From contig NZ_PGEX01000001.1 of assembly GCF_002797675.1 (NCBI RefSeq), forward strand, positions 248,001 through 312,000: DNA of 64,000 bases. Direction: 5' to 3'. Below are positions 49,141-58,701 of the stretch, one piece after another. Made by a program: the position numbers and the translations under genes. The notes below the pieces were generated by a model that was given only the letters and a program-made list of their open reading frames with translations, did no database searches and was not told the origin of the DNA. The stretch comes from Hallerella succinigenes. Its GTDB lineage: Bacteria > Fibrobacterota > Fibrobacteria > Fibrobacterales > Fibrobacteraceae. The stretch's first letter is position 1, and every line of letters begins with the position of its first letter.

Positions 49141-50559
49141 ATGACAGCACTTGCACAACATATCGCAGAACCCGCACCAAAGGCTTTCACGTCTTTTGCG
49201 GATTTTTGCGTGTATGATGCTTGGCGTTCAAGTGACGAAAAGAAGGACAAATCGTTTGTTGGGATAAAGATTGAGGATAACCGCCCCAAAATCTATTTCC
49301 CGATGGGGTATCGCGCATCAAAGCCACCCGAGGATGTTTGCAAGCGGGATTTCTACCAGCTTATTGCTGTATTGAACGATAAATCCCTGCAAAGCTATTT
49401 CTCCGAAGAAGACTTGAAAAAATTCCAACTGGATTTCCCGTTCTACGCGTATCTTTCGGTATTGCAGTACTATCTCGATTTCGGCTACTTTGTGGAATCC
49501 GAAACGATTTACAAGAAGGGTTTCTCCGGCAAAATCAGCTGGCCGCGAACAATTAAAAGAATTAAGCCGCAGGTTGTCAAAGACGAAGAAGGTCACGATC
49601 AAGTTGTATATCTAAACTTGATTACTCGCAATACGAGTTACCGCGAAGACAACCTGATAACGCTCGTCCACAAGTTTTGTGTTAAAGAGGCCGCTCAACT
49701 GATTGGTCCGCTTTACGGAATTTCAGAAGACGAAGTCGAAGAGCCGGAACTTTTGTTCGACTATGAACTATTTGCAGAAGTGATTCAGGATAAAATCACA
49801 GCGACTTTCAACGATAAACATTTGGAACTTTTTCATGCGATGCTGAAAATGGTTCGCTATTTAGGGAACAGGGATAATCGTGGCGAAGATGGTAGTGAAA
49901 ACGAGCCGTTATTCGGCGTAAATACCTTCGCCCCCGTGTGGGAAGCGATGGTGGATAAAATTTTCGGGAAGTTGCCGCAGGGTGTCGCCAAGGATAAATT
50001 TAATCCGCATTGTGAATGGGATCTGAGTTCTGGAGCCCGCGGATACGAAAATCCCACTTATGCAATGCGTCCCGATACGATTATGTGGGATGAGGAAGGC
50101 AATCGTCTTTATGTTCTGGATGCCAAGTATTATAAGTTTGGCGTGACTGGTTCTGCATCAGATTTACCGTCTTCGGGTTCGATTTGCAAGCAAATTGCTT
50201 ATGCGGAATATGTGGAAACACATTGGAAAGAAATTTTAGGCGTGGATTCTATCGTTCTGCCAAAGCCTATCTACAATGCGTTCCTACTGCCGTATTGTTT
50301 TGATGCCGACAACTCTCAATTACCGCCGGACGACGGCTTTGAAACGCGTCCTTGCAAGATGCGCTTTATAGGCTTTTGCCATGGGAACTGGAAGAATCTT
50401 GATGCAAGGCCGGGCGAAGTCGATTATCGTTCTTACCACCGAATCGCGGGAATTTTGCTGGATGTAAGGTCGGTGATGAAGAACTATGGAGCGTTTGGTG
50501 AGGCTCAAAAGACGTTGGCGACGTGTATTTTGAGGGAAAACTCGAATTGTTGTACATGA
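49141..50559 (+). CDS. LlaJI-type restriction endonuclease subunit
   Basis: 472 residues beginning immediately after the McrB-like frame (TAA-ATG). It follows the LlaJI R2 layout, equivalent to McrC: an N-terminal helical/beta domain and a C-terminal PD-(D/E)xK nuclease with RPDTIMWDEEG (Asp near 311), VLDAKYYKFG (Asp ~327 and Lys ~329) and the following SSGSICKQIAYAEYVE helix. Works with the AAA+ subunit, which translocates DNA. The ribosome binding site is weak, so reinitiation after the upstream stop is likely; a defective motor would leave the nuclease without its partner. Confidence 0.9.
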   Translation: MTALAQHIAEPAPKAFTSFADFCVYDAWRSSDEKKDKSFVGIKIEDNRPKIYFPMGYRASKPPEDVCKRDFYQLIAVLNDKSLQSYFSEEDLKKFQLDFPFYAYLSVLQYYLDFGYFVESETIYKKGFSGKISWPRTIKRIKPQVVKDEEGHDQVVYLNLITRNTSYREDNLITLVHKFCVKEAAQLIGPLYGISEDEVEEPELLFDYELFAEVIQDKITATFNDKHLELFHAMLKMVRYLGNRDNRGEDGSENEPLFGVNTFAPVWEAMVDKIFGKLPQGVAKDKFNPHCEWDLSSGARGYENPTYAMRPDTIMWDEEGNRLYVLDAKYYKFGVTGSASDLPSSGSICKQIAYAEYVETHWKEILGVDSIVLPKPIYNAFLLPYCFDADNSQLPPDDGFETRPCKMRFIGFCHGNWKNLDARPGEVDYRSYHRIAGILLDVRSVMKNYGAFGEAQKTLATCILRENSNCCT

Positions 50560-50575
50560 ATGCTTCCATTGGTTA

Positions 50576-50888
50576 TTGCATCAATATTATTTTTCTAAAA
50601 ATGACTCCGATGCGGTTCATTCATGTAGCAAAGACTCATTTACAATTTTTGGTTGCTCCGAAGACGATTCTGCGATAAATATTCTTGAATGGCAGGCAAA
50701 CTATGCTGCCGCATGTTTCTTGATGCCACAAGAGGATGTTTCGCAGGCTTTTATTAAACGTTTTGCGTTTAAAGGGCTTTCCTCAGAAACCGCTAGAAAT
50801 GAAGCGCTGGGTGAATGCTCATATTTCTATGTTGGCGAAGCAATTTGATGTCGCCATAGAATATGGGAGCGATGTGGAATTCGCGTAG
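50576..50888 (+). pseudogene. ImmA/IrrE-type metallopeptidase relic
   Basis: The first frame has ILEWQANYAAACFLMPQEDV, the segment that follows the HExxH motif in ImmA/IrrE peptidases; a second frame continues MKRWVNAHISMLAKQFDVAI, the usual W-x-N-x-x-I-S-x-L-A-K-x-F-x-V end of that family. The HExxH part is missing and the frame shifts near 50800, so it is inactive. Such genes often pair with phage-type regulators in mobile islands. Confidence 0.7.
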
Positions 50889-51173
50889 ATGGAAATTTTT
50901 TATTCTATTTGTTAGAAATTAGCGAACAGCAAACGGTAAATGTATGAAACTAGACAAGTATGCTATTGTAGCCAAATTGGACGTGAGCATTCGTCTTATT
51001 CTCAGTGACTTTTGAAGTGGTGAATTTCTAGGTTTGAGAATAAATTACCACGCCATATTCGCAAAGGCCTGAAATATGCTTGGAAATACGGAAAAACGAG
51101 CTTTGCGGTCATTTGCTGACGGAGAAACGAAATACTATTTCACATCTCCTTAAAAATTATGTATGTTTAGAGC
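50889..51173. other. Non-coding stretch with short frames only
   Basis: Holds a 23-codon frame starting MKLDKYAIVAKLDVSIRLIL and then stops in all frames. I see no known domain. TATGTTTA, nine bases before the next ATG, resembles a weak TAnnTTTG element for the ATPase gene. Confidence 0.4.
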
Positions 51174-52379
51174 ATGATCAATCGCAAAATAGCCCCCTAT
51201 ATCCAGTCCCAGATGGCTGAATACCCTTCTGTCACCTTGTTCGGCCCGCGTCAATGCGGAAAAACGACGCTTGTTCGCGCCCTTTTCCCAAACTACGCAT
51301 ATGCGAACCTAGAAGATTTTGCCACCCGTGAATTGGCGTCGAAGGATCCCGACGAGTTTTTCACAAGGTTTCCCGCTCCGGTCATCATCGACGAAATTCA
51401 TCGGATCCCATCCCTGTTGGGGCAGGTTCAGGTGCGTATCGACCGAAACCCTCTCAAAGGGCAGTTTTTGCTTACGGGCAGCAACCAAATTTCGGTAAAA
51501 GCATCCGTAGCCCAGTCTCTAGCTGGCAGAACGTCCATTATCGACATGCTTCCTCTGTCCATCTCTGAAATAGAGTCGGCAGGGATTATGCTGGAGCGCG
51601 ACGATCAGATTATTGCTGGTGGAATGCCGTTCCTGTTTGCTGAAAGCGGACACGCTCCGTCCGATTACTACAGGAATTATGTGAACACCTACGTGGAAAG
51701 GGACATCGCGCAACAGGCGTCCGTTCGTGACCTATCCAAGTTTTTCAATTTCCTGAAACTGCTGGCAGGACGTACTGGGCAGTTGATGAACAGTGCAGCA
51801 ATCGGGGCCGAAGCGGGCGTTTCAGGTAAAACTATTTCTGCATGGCTTTCGCTTTTGGAAGCCTCGCATATTGTCTATGTCTTGAAGCCTTGGTTTACTT
51901 CTAGGACTAGCCAGGTTGTCAAAAGTCCCAAGGTTTATTTTTGTGATACGGGACTCGCCTGTTATTTGTTAGGGATAGAGACTCCAGTTCAACTGCAGCG
52001 AGATCCGATGCTAGGAAAGTTGTTCGAAAATCTTGTTTTGTTAGAAGCCCTGAAAAGCAGATTAAATAACGGCTTAGAGCCGAACCTGTATTTTTTCAGG
52101 AACAGCAATGGGCTGGAAGTGGACCTTATTCTTTCGCGCAAGCAAGGGCTCGATCTATTCGAAGTCAAAAGCGGCAAGGCTTTTGACCAGGATTTCAGCA
52201 AACCCATGAAAAGTTTTTCCGAGAAGTACGCAAAGCATCTTTCCCAAAATCCGCCGACAATCGTTTATAGCGGAGACGGCGCGGAATCGTTTATGGGAAC
52301 TCGCTATGAAAACTTCAAGTCTGTTGGGGGCTTGTTCTGCGAAAGAGAGGAAAAATTTAGGCTACAGTTTAAACACTGA
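51174..52379 (+). CDS. AAA ATPase of the DUF4143 group
   Basis: 401 residues. Walker A FGPRQCGKTTLVR (24-31) and Walker B VIIDEIHRIPSLLGQVQVRI, sensor FLLTGSNQIS. The middle has the winged-helix part (AAIGAEAGVSGKTISAWLSL, LLEASHIVYVLKPW) and the C-terminal DUF4143 nuclease-like domain LYFFRNSNGLEVDLILSRK, ending in LFEVKSGKAF. These ATPases are among the commonest accessory genes in anaerobic gut and rumen bacteria; function unknown. It closes the accessory island. Confidence 0.9.
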   Translation: MINRKIAPYIQSQMAEYPSVTLFGPRQCGKTTLVRALFPNYAYANLEDFATRELASKDPDEFFTRFPAPVIIDEIHRIPSLLGQVQVRIDRNPLKGQFLLTGSNQISVKASVAQSLAGRTSIIDMLPLSISEIESAGIMLERDDQIIAGGMPFLFAESGHAPSDYYRNYVNTYVERDIAQQASVRDLSKFFNFLKLLAGRTGQLMNSAAIGAEAGVSGKTISAWLSLLEASHIVYVLKPWFTSRTSQVVKSPKVYFCDTGLACYLLGIETPVQLQRDPMLGKLFENLVLLEALKSRLNNGLEPNLYFFRNSNGLEVDLILSRKQGLDLFEVKSGKAFDQDFSKPMKSFSEKYAKHLSQNPPTIVYSGDGAESFMGTRYENFKSVGGLFCEREEKFRLQFKH

Positions 52380-52491
52380 TGGCCCAGTTTTTAATTCGAT
52401 ATTCGTCAAATATTGTCGGTTGCAAAAGCGACTCATACGAATTGGCTACACATTTTAAAAAATCGGTCTATCCTTTTTGGGGTCCAGTTTT

Positions 52492-53199
52492 TCATTTGTA
52501 CGTTCGCAAAAGAGCTTTTTCTTTTGCAGCAATACGGTAACTTTCGCAAGCCTTCTGAATCGTCTTCGCATGAATCCACGGTGAAAGTTTTTTCTTTTGA
52601 ATATAAGGCAGCGCCACGTTCCATTGTTTTGCAAGTGCCGTGGCAAAGTACCAGGCGACGACCATTTGAACGTAATAACGGTCGGCACCTTCAAAACGGT
52701 TTTCATCCACAGTAGCGACGCGCTTCAAATGTTCCTCGCGAAAGCGCTCGTCTAAAAAGAACGCCATCAGCATATTCACGCCGAAGCGCACCGTGTAAGC
52801 CTTATCGGACTTGAGCCATTCCAAAGCTTTCGATTCAAAACGGGTCGTATCCTTTAAAAGCGCCTTAGGAGATTTTCCGTCGCAGACCGCCCAGTTATCG
52901 ATATACGGCAAAAAGCTTTCCACCTGCCGCAAGCAGGTTTCAAAGTCGCAAATCTTTTCCACAATGAACAGGTGAATCTGATTTTCTTCAAAGTACCGGT
53001 GCGGAAGGCTTTGCAAAAACTCTTCCACTTCGGCGGGCGAAGCGTTTTTCGAAAACTCCTGGGCGAGTTTCCGAAGTGTTGGAACGCGGACTCCGATAAA
53101 AGTTTTTGGGTCAATGCCCGGAAGCAACGCCGTGTGAAATTCACGGTACTTCAAATCCTGTTCCGCAAGCAAACGTTTTTCAAGTTCCGTCCGCGTCAT
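52492..53199 (-). CDS. DNA alkylation repair protein, AlkD-like
   Basis: 235 residues, all helical HEAT-like repeats. FIGVRVPTLRKLAQEFSKNA, ENQIHLFIVEKI, DNWAVCDGKSPKALLKD and VRFGVNMLMAFFLDERF are family blocks; the Asp of DNWAVCD and Arg of VRFGVNML correspond to the catalytic pocket of AlkD. Removes N3- and N7-alkylpurines without flipping the base. It ends 21 bases after the lptD stop, in the same direction, so it precedes lptD in neither transcript nor operon with certainty. Confidence 0.88.
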   Translation of the reverse strand: MTRTELEKRLLAEQDLKYREFHTALLPGIDPKTFIGVRVPTLRKLAQEFSKNASPAEVEEFLQSLPHRYFEENQIHLFIVEKICDFETCLRQVESFLPYIDNWAVCDGKSPKALLKDTTRFESKALEWLKSDKAYTVRFGVNMLMAFFLDERFREEHLKRVATVDENRFEGADRYYVQMVVAWYFATALAKQWNVALPYIQKKKLSPWIHAKTIQKACESYRIAAKEKALLRTYK

Positions 53200-53220
53200 G
53201 GAAGTTCCCCACCGCCAAAA

Positions 53221-55686
53221 TTAATCTTCCGTACTCGAAGCGTTCAGTTTGATATCCGGCAAGTCCTTCACGTACACGGTAAAGCTCCAGCCCGCAGCAG
53301 GGCCCGTCGGAGTCCAGGTGAAGTCAAGCTTCCAGCAATGCAAGGTTCTATCGAAAGTAAATTCATGGGTTGCAAAACGGCCTTCCGTGTAACTGTAGCG
53401 CGTCGAATATGTCATTGACCAGTTGGGCGTCGGATGCAAAGACGCGGAAATTCCTGTAGAATGCGAAATGTTGTCCTTGAAAACCTTTTTACCGACGCGC
53501 GTACTGGAGAACGAATAGCGGTAATCAAGACTCGCCGACCAGGAATCCTTCTGGTACTTTCCCATTTGCGAAGCAAGGCCCGAGTTAAAGTCGCCCGACC
53601 AGTTGAAACTCTTGGAAAGATCGTAAGCCCAATAAGTCAGTTCCGGGAAGCGGACCTTATTCGGATCCTCTTCATACTTGTGATAAACACTGTGACGGGT
53701 GCGAATGGTGAACATGTAATTCGGGAGCACCTGAAACCCAAAGCTCGAATTGATGTCCGACCAATGGAGAGAATCTGCGGCAAAGTTGTAAGACGTCGAA
53801 TGCGAAGTTGTAATCAGGCGGCGGGTGCCGTAAGTATCTTCCGTTTCCGTTGTATCCTTGCCGTCTTCCGAAGCCTTCTTTTGCCCAAGCGTTTTCAAAT
53901 ACTTGATATCGAAATCGTTCGAAATCGAGAAGCCGAGCGATTTCTGTTCAATCTGGTAAGGCGTCTGGCCAAGAAGCGGGTGCTTCACAAAGTACTTGTT
54001 CGTGTCGAGTTCCGGCGCATAGGTGTACGAAATACTCGGAGAAAGCACATGGCGCACACCGGTAAAGCGTCCGATATTTGGCATCCAAATTCCATACAGC
54101 TTAGTATCAGCGGTCAAACTGTAATTGTGGTTGTAAAAGAATTCACCATATTCATCGTTTTCCGGATTCCAACCGCTACGCTGCTTGCGGTACTTTGCAG
54201 AATCTTCCGGATTGATCCAGCGGTTGCCCGTCCACATGCCGGTGAAGGTAGCCTTCGGCGTCAAGTTAATCACATCAAAGAGAGATGCGGAATAGTCCAC
54301 AGAATACGTTCCCGTGTAGCCCGTATACCAGACGGCGGTATCTATATTCCGCACCGTATCTGCTGCGATGACTTCATAAAGGTTGAAACGGTTCGAGAAC
54401 GAGTAGTTGAACTTGTCTAGCCAGGATTCTTCCGAAGCGACTTCATCATCGTCGTCTTCAAAATCAAAAAGTTGACCGCTCATGCGGTACTGGATGTCCG
54501 GGATCTGGCGTTCCTTGTATCCCGTCGTCAAGTTGTAGTTCTGCAAGAGTTTCACCGTCAAACTCTTGTTCGATCCGAACTTGCCCGAATACGTCATCTG
54601 GGCGTTTGCCTGCTGATCCAAGATCGTTTCCGCATCGGTACCGTTATCCTGGCGAACGCTCTGATCCGAAACAAAAGAACCTGTACCGGAAAGGGTATGT
54701 TTTCCGTCGGGCGTCAAATTCTGATTGTGGTTAAAGCGAATGTCATATCCACTGTTTGCAAAATCAAACTGTTCAAGGTAACTCGTATAAGAAATGTTTC
54801 CGTCCAAATGGTAGCGCCATTTATAGCGGATCGATTCCGAAAGCGTCGTCTTTTCAAAGTTTGCCGAAGAACCTTCGATCACATCGGCCGAAGTCGTCGC
54901 GTCCCAGTAATCGTTCGGCGCATAGTAAAAGCCCACATTCTTGATGTAAAAACCCTGGACCTGGTCACCGCCGAGCTTAGGCGTCAAAAGTCCGGAACGC
55001 CTACCGCTCTTGAGCGGCGCCACGATCATCGGAAGCACCGCCACCGGAACATCCGCAATGTTCAGCACGACAGGTCTTGCCGTCACACTTTCCTTCGGCT
55101 TCACCACCATGCGTCTACCGTAGAAGTAATAATGCTGGTGCGTCGTATCGTCACAGGTACTAAAGTCGCCACGGGCAATCAAAAGTCTTGTATCCGGAAG
55201 GCGGCGAACCTCCACGCCGTTTAGCTGATTGTTGTCCTGGAAGGTCGTCGCATAATAGATTTCCCCCACTCGGGACTTCATATTGTACTTCATGCGATAA
55301 CCCGCAAGCGACGGATTCTTGGTTTCACGGAGCACCGGATTTCCGCTTGCCTGCAAAACCTGATCTTTTTGATTAAAAAGGATCGTATCCGCATCGAGAG
55401 TCGCCGTGCGATATTTCAGCTGCGCCTTATCGTTCAAATTGAATGTGGACGTTCCCACGTCATACTGCAAATCAACCGCATGGTATTCCACCGTATCGGT
55501 TTTTGTCGTATCGTTTGAAGATCCGAACCAATCGCCATCCGTCGTATCCGTCTCTGTGGAATCAGCGGGATCGGGCCTTTCCGGCAAATCAATTGGCGTC
55601 ATTTCTTGCGCCGAAGCGAAAGACGAAAAAACAAGTGCGAGCCAAAACAAGCACTCTAGAATTCTTCGCTTCAACGTGTTCTTCAT
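53221..55686 (-). CDS. lptD: LPS-assembly protein LptD-like
   Basis: 821 residues with a signal peptide (LFWLALVFSSFASA). Residues ~60-200 form an OstA/LptA-like beta-jellyroll (AQLKYRTATLDADTILFNQK, GNPVLRETKNPSLAGYRMKY); the rest is a 26-strand-type barrel: PVAVLPMIVAPLKSGRRSGL, FYIKNVGFYYAPNDYWDATT, GVRHVLSPSISYTYAPELD and the final strand ending GWSFTVYVKDLPDIKL. Inserts lipopolysaccharide into the outer leaflet together with LptE. The ATG is chosen over an in-frame GTG one codon upstream. There is no strong ribosome binding site. The tail after the barrel is short and acidic. Confidence 0.9.
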   Translation of the reverse strand: MKNTLKRRILECLFWLALVFSSFASAQEMTPIDLPERPDPADSTETDTTDGDWFGSSNDTTKTDTVEYHAVDLQYDVGTSTFNLNDKAQLKYRTATLDADTILFNQKDQVLQASGNPVLRETKNPSLAGYRMKYNMKSRVGEIYYATTFQDNNQLNGVEVRRLPDTRLLIARGDFSTCDDTTHQHYYFYGRRMVVKPKESVTARPVVLNIADVPVAVLPMIVAPLKSGRRSGLLTPKLGGDQVQGFYIKNVGFYYAPNDYWDATTSADVIEGSSANFEKTTLSESIRYKWRYHLDGNISYTSYLEQFDFANSGYDIRFNHNQNLTPDGKHTLSGTGSFVSDQSVRQDNGTDAETILDQQANAQMTYSGKFGSNKSLTVKLLQNYNLTTGYKERQIPDIQYRMSGQLFDFEDDDDEVASEESWLDKFNYSFSNRFNLYEVIAADTVRNIDTAVWYTGYTGTYSVDYSASLFDVINLTPKATFTGMWTGNRWINPEDSAKYRKQRSGWNPENDEYGEFFYNHNYSLTADTKLYGIWMPNIGRFTGVRHVLSPSISYTYAPELDTNKYFVKHPLLGQTPYQIEQKSLGFSISNDFDIKYLKTLGQKKASEDGKDTTETEDTYGTRRLITTSHSTSYNFAADSLHWSDINSSFGFQVLPNYMFTIRTRHSVYHKYEEDPNKVRFPELTYWAYDLSKSFNWSGDFNSGLASQMGKYQKDSWSASLDYRYSFSSTRVGKKVFKDNISHSTGISASLHPTPNWSMTYSTRYSYTEGRFATHEFTFDRTLHCWKLDFTWTPTGPAAGWSFTVYVKDLPDIKLNASSTED

Positions 55687-55701
55687 CACACGGCAATTAT
55701 A

Positions 55702-55732
55702 GAAAAGGAAAAGCTCCTGTTTTACCAGGAGC
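55702..55732 (-). terminator. Terminator of the PDZ-protein gene
   Basis: GCTCCTG / CAGGAGC around GTAAAA, followed on the minus strand by TTTTCCTTTTC; it sits between the PDZ-protein gene and lptD. Confidence 0.85.
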
Positions 55733-55772
55733 CTCTTCTAAAAAGCCTTAGAACAGACTAAGTCAAAAGAAC

Positions 55773-56588
55773 TTAGCGGAGTTCCGCTGCCACTGCGGAA
55801 GCGGCACCGTTCTGTTCAATGTGAACAATGTAACGGCCGGAAGCCGCATTCTTGCCGTCCCATGCGAGGGACTGCGAACCGGCCTTCGCATCTTCCTTCA
55901 AAAGGCGAGCGGCTACTTCACCGTTCGCATTCACAATGCGCACCACGGTAGAGCCTTCTGCACGCAGGTTGATCGCGACCTGTTCACGGTCAAAGGCATT
56001 CAAGGAGCCCGCGGCACGCACACTGCGGTTCTTCACCTGCGGAGCGACTTCTTCTTCAGCCGTTTCCACGGAGACCACGGAAAGATCGGAAGAAGAAACC
56101 TTCATTTCTTCCTTCACCACGTGACCATGCTGCATCACCGAAAGAAGCTTCTGATTCCTGGAAAGATTTTGAGAAGCGACTTCCGCAATTTCGTCCGAGG
56201 AATAGCTGTTCTGATTTTCGCCATACCAAGCTTCTACTTTGGACGCATCCACGTCGTTCACCGAAATATTTGCACGGCGAAGCGTTACTGTAAAAGTTTC
56301 CTTTTCACGGAGTACGGAAAGTTCCACAGGTCTTCCGACCGTTCCGCGGAGCACTTCCTTCGAAGCATCGATATCGTTACCGGCTATCGAAACACCGTCC
56401 ACGGCAATAATGCGGTCTTTTGATTCAAGACCCGCTTCTGCTGCCGGAGAACCCGGAATCACGTCCGAAACGAGAACGCCTTCGTTCACCGCATAAATCG
56501 TAACACCGATACCGCCAAAATTTTCACCTGCCATAGCTGGCAAAGCAAGCATGGCCGCAAATAAAGAAGCGTTTACAAAACTTTTCAT
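55773..56588 (-). CDS. Exported PDZ-domain protein with FlgD-like C-terminus
   Basis: 271 residues; signal peptide (SLFAAMLALPAMAGE). PDZ domain at ~25-105: FGGIGVTIYAVNEGVLVSDV, PGSPAAEAGLESKDRIIAVD, GRPVELSVLREKETFTVTL. A Ser/Glu-rich linker leads to a C-terminal beta-sandwich (STVVRIVNANGEVAARLLK, then SLAWDGKNAASGRYIVHIEQ), a FlgD/T9SS-type sandwich often found at the end of Fibrobacter exported proteins. There is no protease domain, so it is a scaffold or binding protein. A promoter-like TATATTTA lies 38-45 bases upstream. Confidence 0.83.
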   Translation of the reverse strand: MKSFVNASLFAAMLALPAMAGENFGGIGVTIYAVNEGVLVSDVIPGSPAAEAGLESKDRIIAVDGVSIAGNDIDASKEVLRGTVGRPVELSVLREKETFTVTLRRANISVNDVDASKVEAWYGENQNSYSSDEIAEVASQNLSRNQKLLSVMQHGHVVKEEMKVSSSDLSVVSVETAEEEVAPQVKNRSVRAAGSLNAFDREQVAINLRAEGSTVVRIVNANGEVAARLLKEDAKAGSQSLAWDGKNAASGRYIVHIEQNGAASAVAAELR

Positions 56589-56736
56589 AGATTTCCTCGC
56601 TGAGATATACCTTAAATATATAATAAAACGAGTTAAATTGAATACATCATTATTCGCATATAATAGACTTCCGGTTCAGGAAACTCGAATTCGAAAGCCG
56701 CCGTCATCGAAAACCGCCGTATAAGCTTCTGGTCAC

Positions 56737-56760
56737 TCAACTAAGCTCTAAGCTCTGAAC
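56737..56760. repeat. Partial copy of the intergenic repeat seen at 26792-26880
   Basis: CAACTAAGCTCTAAGCTCTG resembles CTAAGCTCTAAGTTCTAC at 26863-26880. It lies in the gap after the exported protein gene at 56764. Confidence 0.45.
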
Positions 56761-56763
56761 CCC

Positions 56764-57849
56764 TCACTCCTCGTACTCGTATTCGTCTTCATCCGAGTCG
56801 TCGTATTCTTCATATTCGTCGTTTTCGTTCGGCAAAATGATGAGTCCGAGCGTCACCGGTTCGCCCTTTTCGTCCAAGAAGCCCTCCAAGTAAAGGGTCG
56901 TCGAAAGGCGGATCAGGCGAAGGTCCATCATCGTTCCGCCGTCGTGAACACTTTTGGAACCATACGGGATGAAGAGAAATTTTTTGCGCACAAATTCAAA
57001 TCGGTTTTCGTCAAAGTTCCAACTCCAGCTCGTTTTGCCGTCTTCGGAATCTTCGTAATCGCAGACTTCCTTGTCGATGTCGCATTCAAAGGAAGCATTG
57101 CCCTGGTAACGCTTGTTCCATTCCGTGCTAAAAGCGCAGGTCTTAATACTGTGTCCACCGTTCACTTTGGAATTCAACTTGTCGTTGATCGTAACGATGT
57201 CCATCTTTTCGTTCTTCACCTGGTTCCAGACGTCGCGCAAAATAATATAGCTTTCAATGCCCTTGGGGCAGTTGCCCGTGCGATTCACTTCTTCGTGGGT
57301 CGCTAAGAGCTTTTGCTGCAAATCGATGTCCACCGCCATCGGAATTTCGACTTCCTTGATTTTTTCAATCACCTTGCGCGGAGGAACGGCAATAATCTTG
57401 TCGTCCTTTTTCACCAGGTAGCCGAGTTCATCGCGGACCATGTTCAAGCACTGTTGCACGTGAATGCCCACGGTATTCGACGCGGCACTCACAAAGTCCA
57501 CGCCGATTTCCAAATTCCATTCGCCAGCCTGAGACGTATTCTTGTCGAGCTTGCAGTAAGCTTCTTCACGGATACCGTCGATGTAAATGATCTTCGCCTT
57601 GAGCTTCGTGAGCATTTCGCCTTCTTGGTCCAGGCGTTCTAAGCTCCAAAAGTTCGGATTCTGGCGCAAAAGTTCGGAAAAAGCCTTGTCACCGTCCAAT
57701 GCAGGCAACAACGAATCGTTCCGCGCATTCTTTTCTTGCAAAAGTACAGAATATTCCGTCGTAATATCTGGATTGTTAAAAAGCGAATGCGTCGCCGCGA
57801 AAGCGGAAACCGCGCCCAAAGTCATTACTGCCAAAGCCAAAAATCGCAT
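56764..57849 (-). CDS. Exported acidic protein of unknown function
   Basis: 361 residues; signal peptide MRFLALAVMTLGAVSAFAAT. Central part IDGIREEAYCKLDKNTSQAG, EWNLEIGVDFVSAASNTVGI and HVQQCLNMVRDELGYLVKKD; several cysteines; the last 17 residues are Glu/Asp/Tyr repeats (EYEEYDDSDEDEYEYEE). No domain recognised. Probably periplasmic or surface located. It lies 14 bases after the metal permease stop, in the same direction, so it may be cotranscribed with the gene at 57864. Confidence 0.75.
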   Translation of the reverse strand: MRFLALAVMTLGAVSAFAATHSLFNNPDITTEYSVLLQEKNARNDSLLPALDGDKAFSELLRQNPNFWSLERLDQEGEMLTKLKAKIIYIDGIREEAYCKLDKNTSQAGEWNLEIGVDFVSAASNTVGIHVQQCLNMVRDELGYLVKKDDKIIAVPPRKVIEKIKEVEIPMAVDIDLQQKLLATHEEVNRTGNCPKGIESYIILRDVWNQVKNEKMDIVTINDKLNSKVNGGHSIKTCAFSTEWNKRYQGNASFECDIDKEVCDYEDSEDGKTSWSWNFDENRFEFVRKKFLFIPYGSKSVHDGGTMMDLRLIRLSTTLYLEGFLDEKGEPVTLGLIILPNENDEYEEYDDSDEDEYEYEE

Positions 57850-57863
57850 CGTCTATCCTACAA

Positions 57864-58676
57864 TCAATTTGCACCGAGAAGCTTCTGAACTCCCCAGTTT
57901 GCCACATACAGCAAAACGCTAAAGAGAATAATCGTCGGTCCCACCGTCAAGTTCCACACATAAGAAACCACAAGTCCCGCAAGCGAAAGCACCACCGAGA
58001 AAAGGCACGAAAAAAACATCATCTGCTTCAAATTTTTGGAATAACTCTGCGCTACATAAGCGGGAATCGTCAGAAGCGCAATCACAAGAATTAAGCCCAC
58101 AGTCTGTACCGCCATCACCACCGTGCAAGCGATCATCGCCATCAACAACATATACAGGCGAAACACCGGAATTCCACGCACACGGGCAAATTCCGGATCA
58201 TGCGACACAGCAAGAAACTGTCTAAAAAAGAACGCGGATACCGCTAAAATCAAAGCGGTCAAAATGCCCATGCCCCACAGAAGTTCATGCGGCACAGTCA
58301 AAATGCTGCCGAACAGAAAGCTCGTCAAATCGCCGCTGTAACCGGGCGTTAAATCCGTAAGAATCACACCGGCCGCCATACCCGCCGCCCAAATCACATT
58401 GATCAGCGTATCGGAACGTTTGCGGTCGATCCAAGTCAAATATCCCATCACGAGCGCACACACAAGCGCCATGCCGAGCGCACCGAGCATCGGTGAAAAT
58501 CCTAAAAAACAGGCAAGCCCTATTCCACCAAAAGAAGCGTGCGCCACACCGCCCGCCGTCCCCGCGATTTTATTCACCACCACATAGGATCCCATGACCC
58601 CGCAAGAAATTGCAACGAGAACCGCCGCAATAAAAGCGTTCTGCATAAAATCCATGGAAAGCATTTCTTGGAGCAT
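57864..58676 (-). CDS. Zinc/manganese ABC transporter permease (ZnuB/MntB type)
   Basis: 270 residues, eight or nine membrane helices. AISCGVMGSYVVVNKIAGTA, GGVAHASFGGIGLACFLGF, DRKRSDTLINVIWAAGMAAG and FARVRGIPVFRLYMLLMAM are the ABC-3 family blocks; the Gly-Ile-Pro loop (GIPV) contacts the ATPase. ABC-3 permeases import Zn, Mn or Fe with a binding protein and an ATPase, neither of which is in this window downstream; they may lie elsewhere. There is no ATPase next to it. Confidence 0.93.
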   Translation of the reverse strand: MLQEMLSMDFMQNAFIAAVLVAISCGVMGSYVVVNKIAGTAGGVAHASFGGIGLACFLGFSPMLGALGMALVCALVMGYLTWIDRKRSDTLINVIWAAGMAAGVILTDLTPGYSGDLTSFLFGSILTVPHELLWGMGILTALILAVSAFFFRQFLAVSHDPEFARVRGIPVFRLYMLLMAMIACTVVMAVQTVGLILVIALLTIPAYVAQSYSKNLKQMMFFSCLFSVVLSLAGLVVSYVWNLTVGPTIILFSVLLYVANWGVQKLLGAN

Positions 58677-58701
58677 AAGCCTTAATTTAGAAAATCGGAA
58701 C

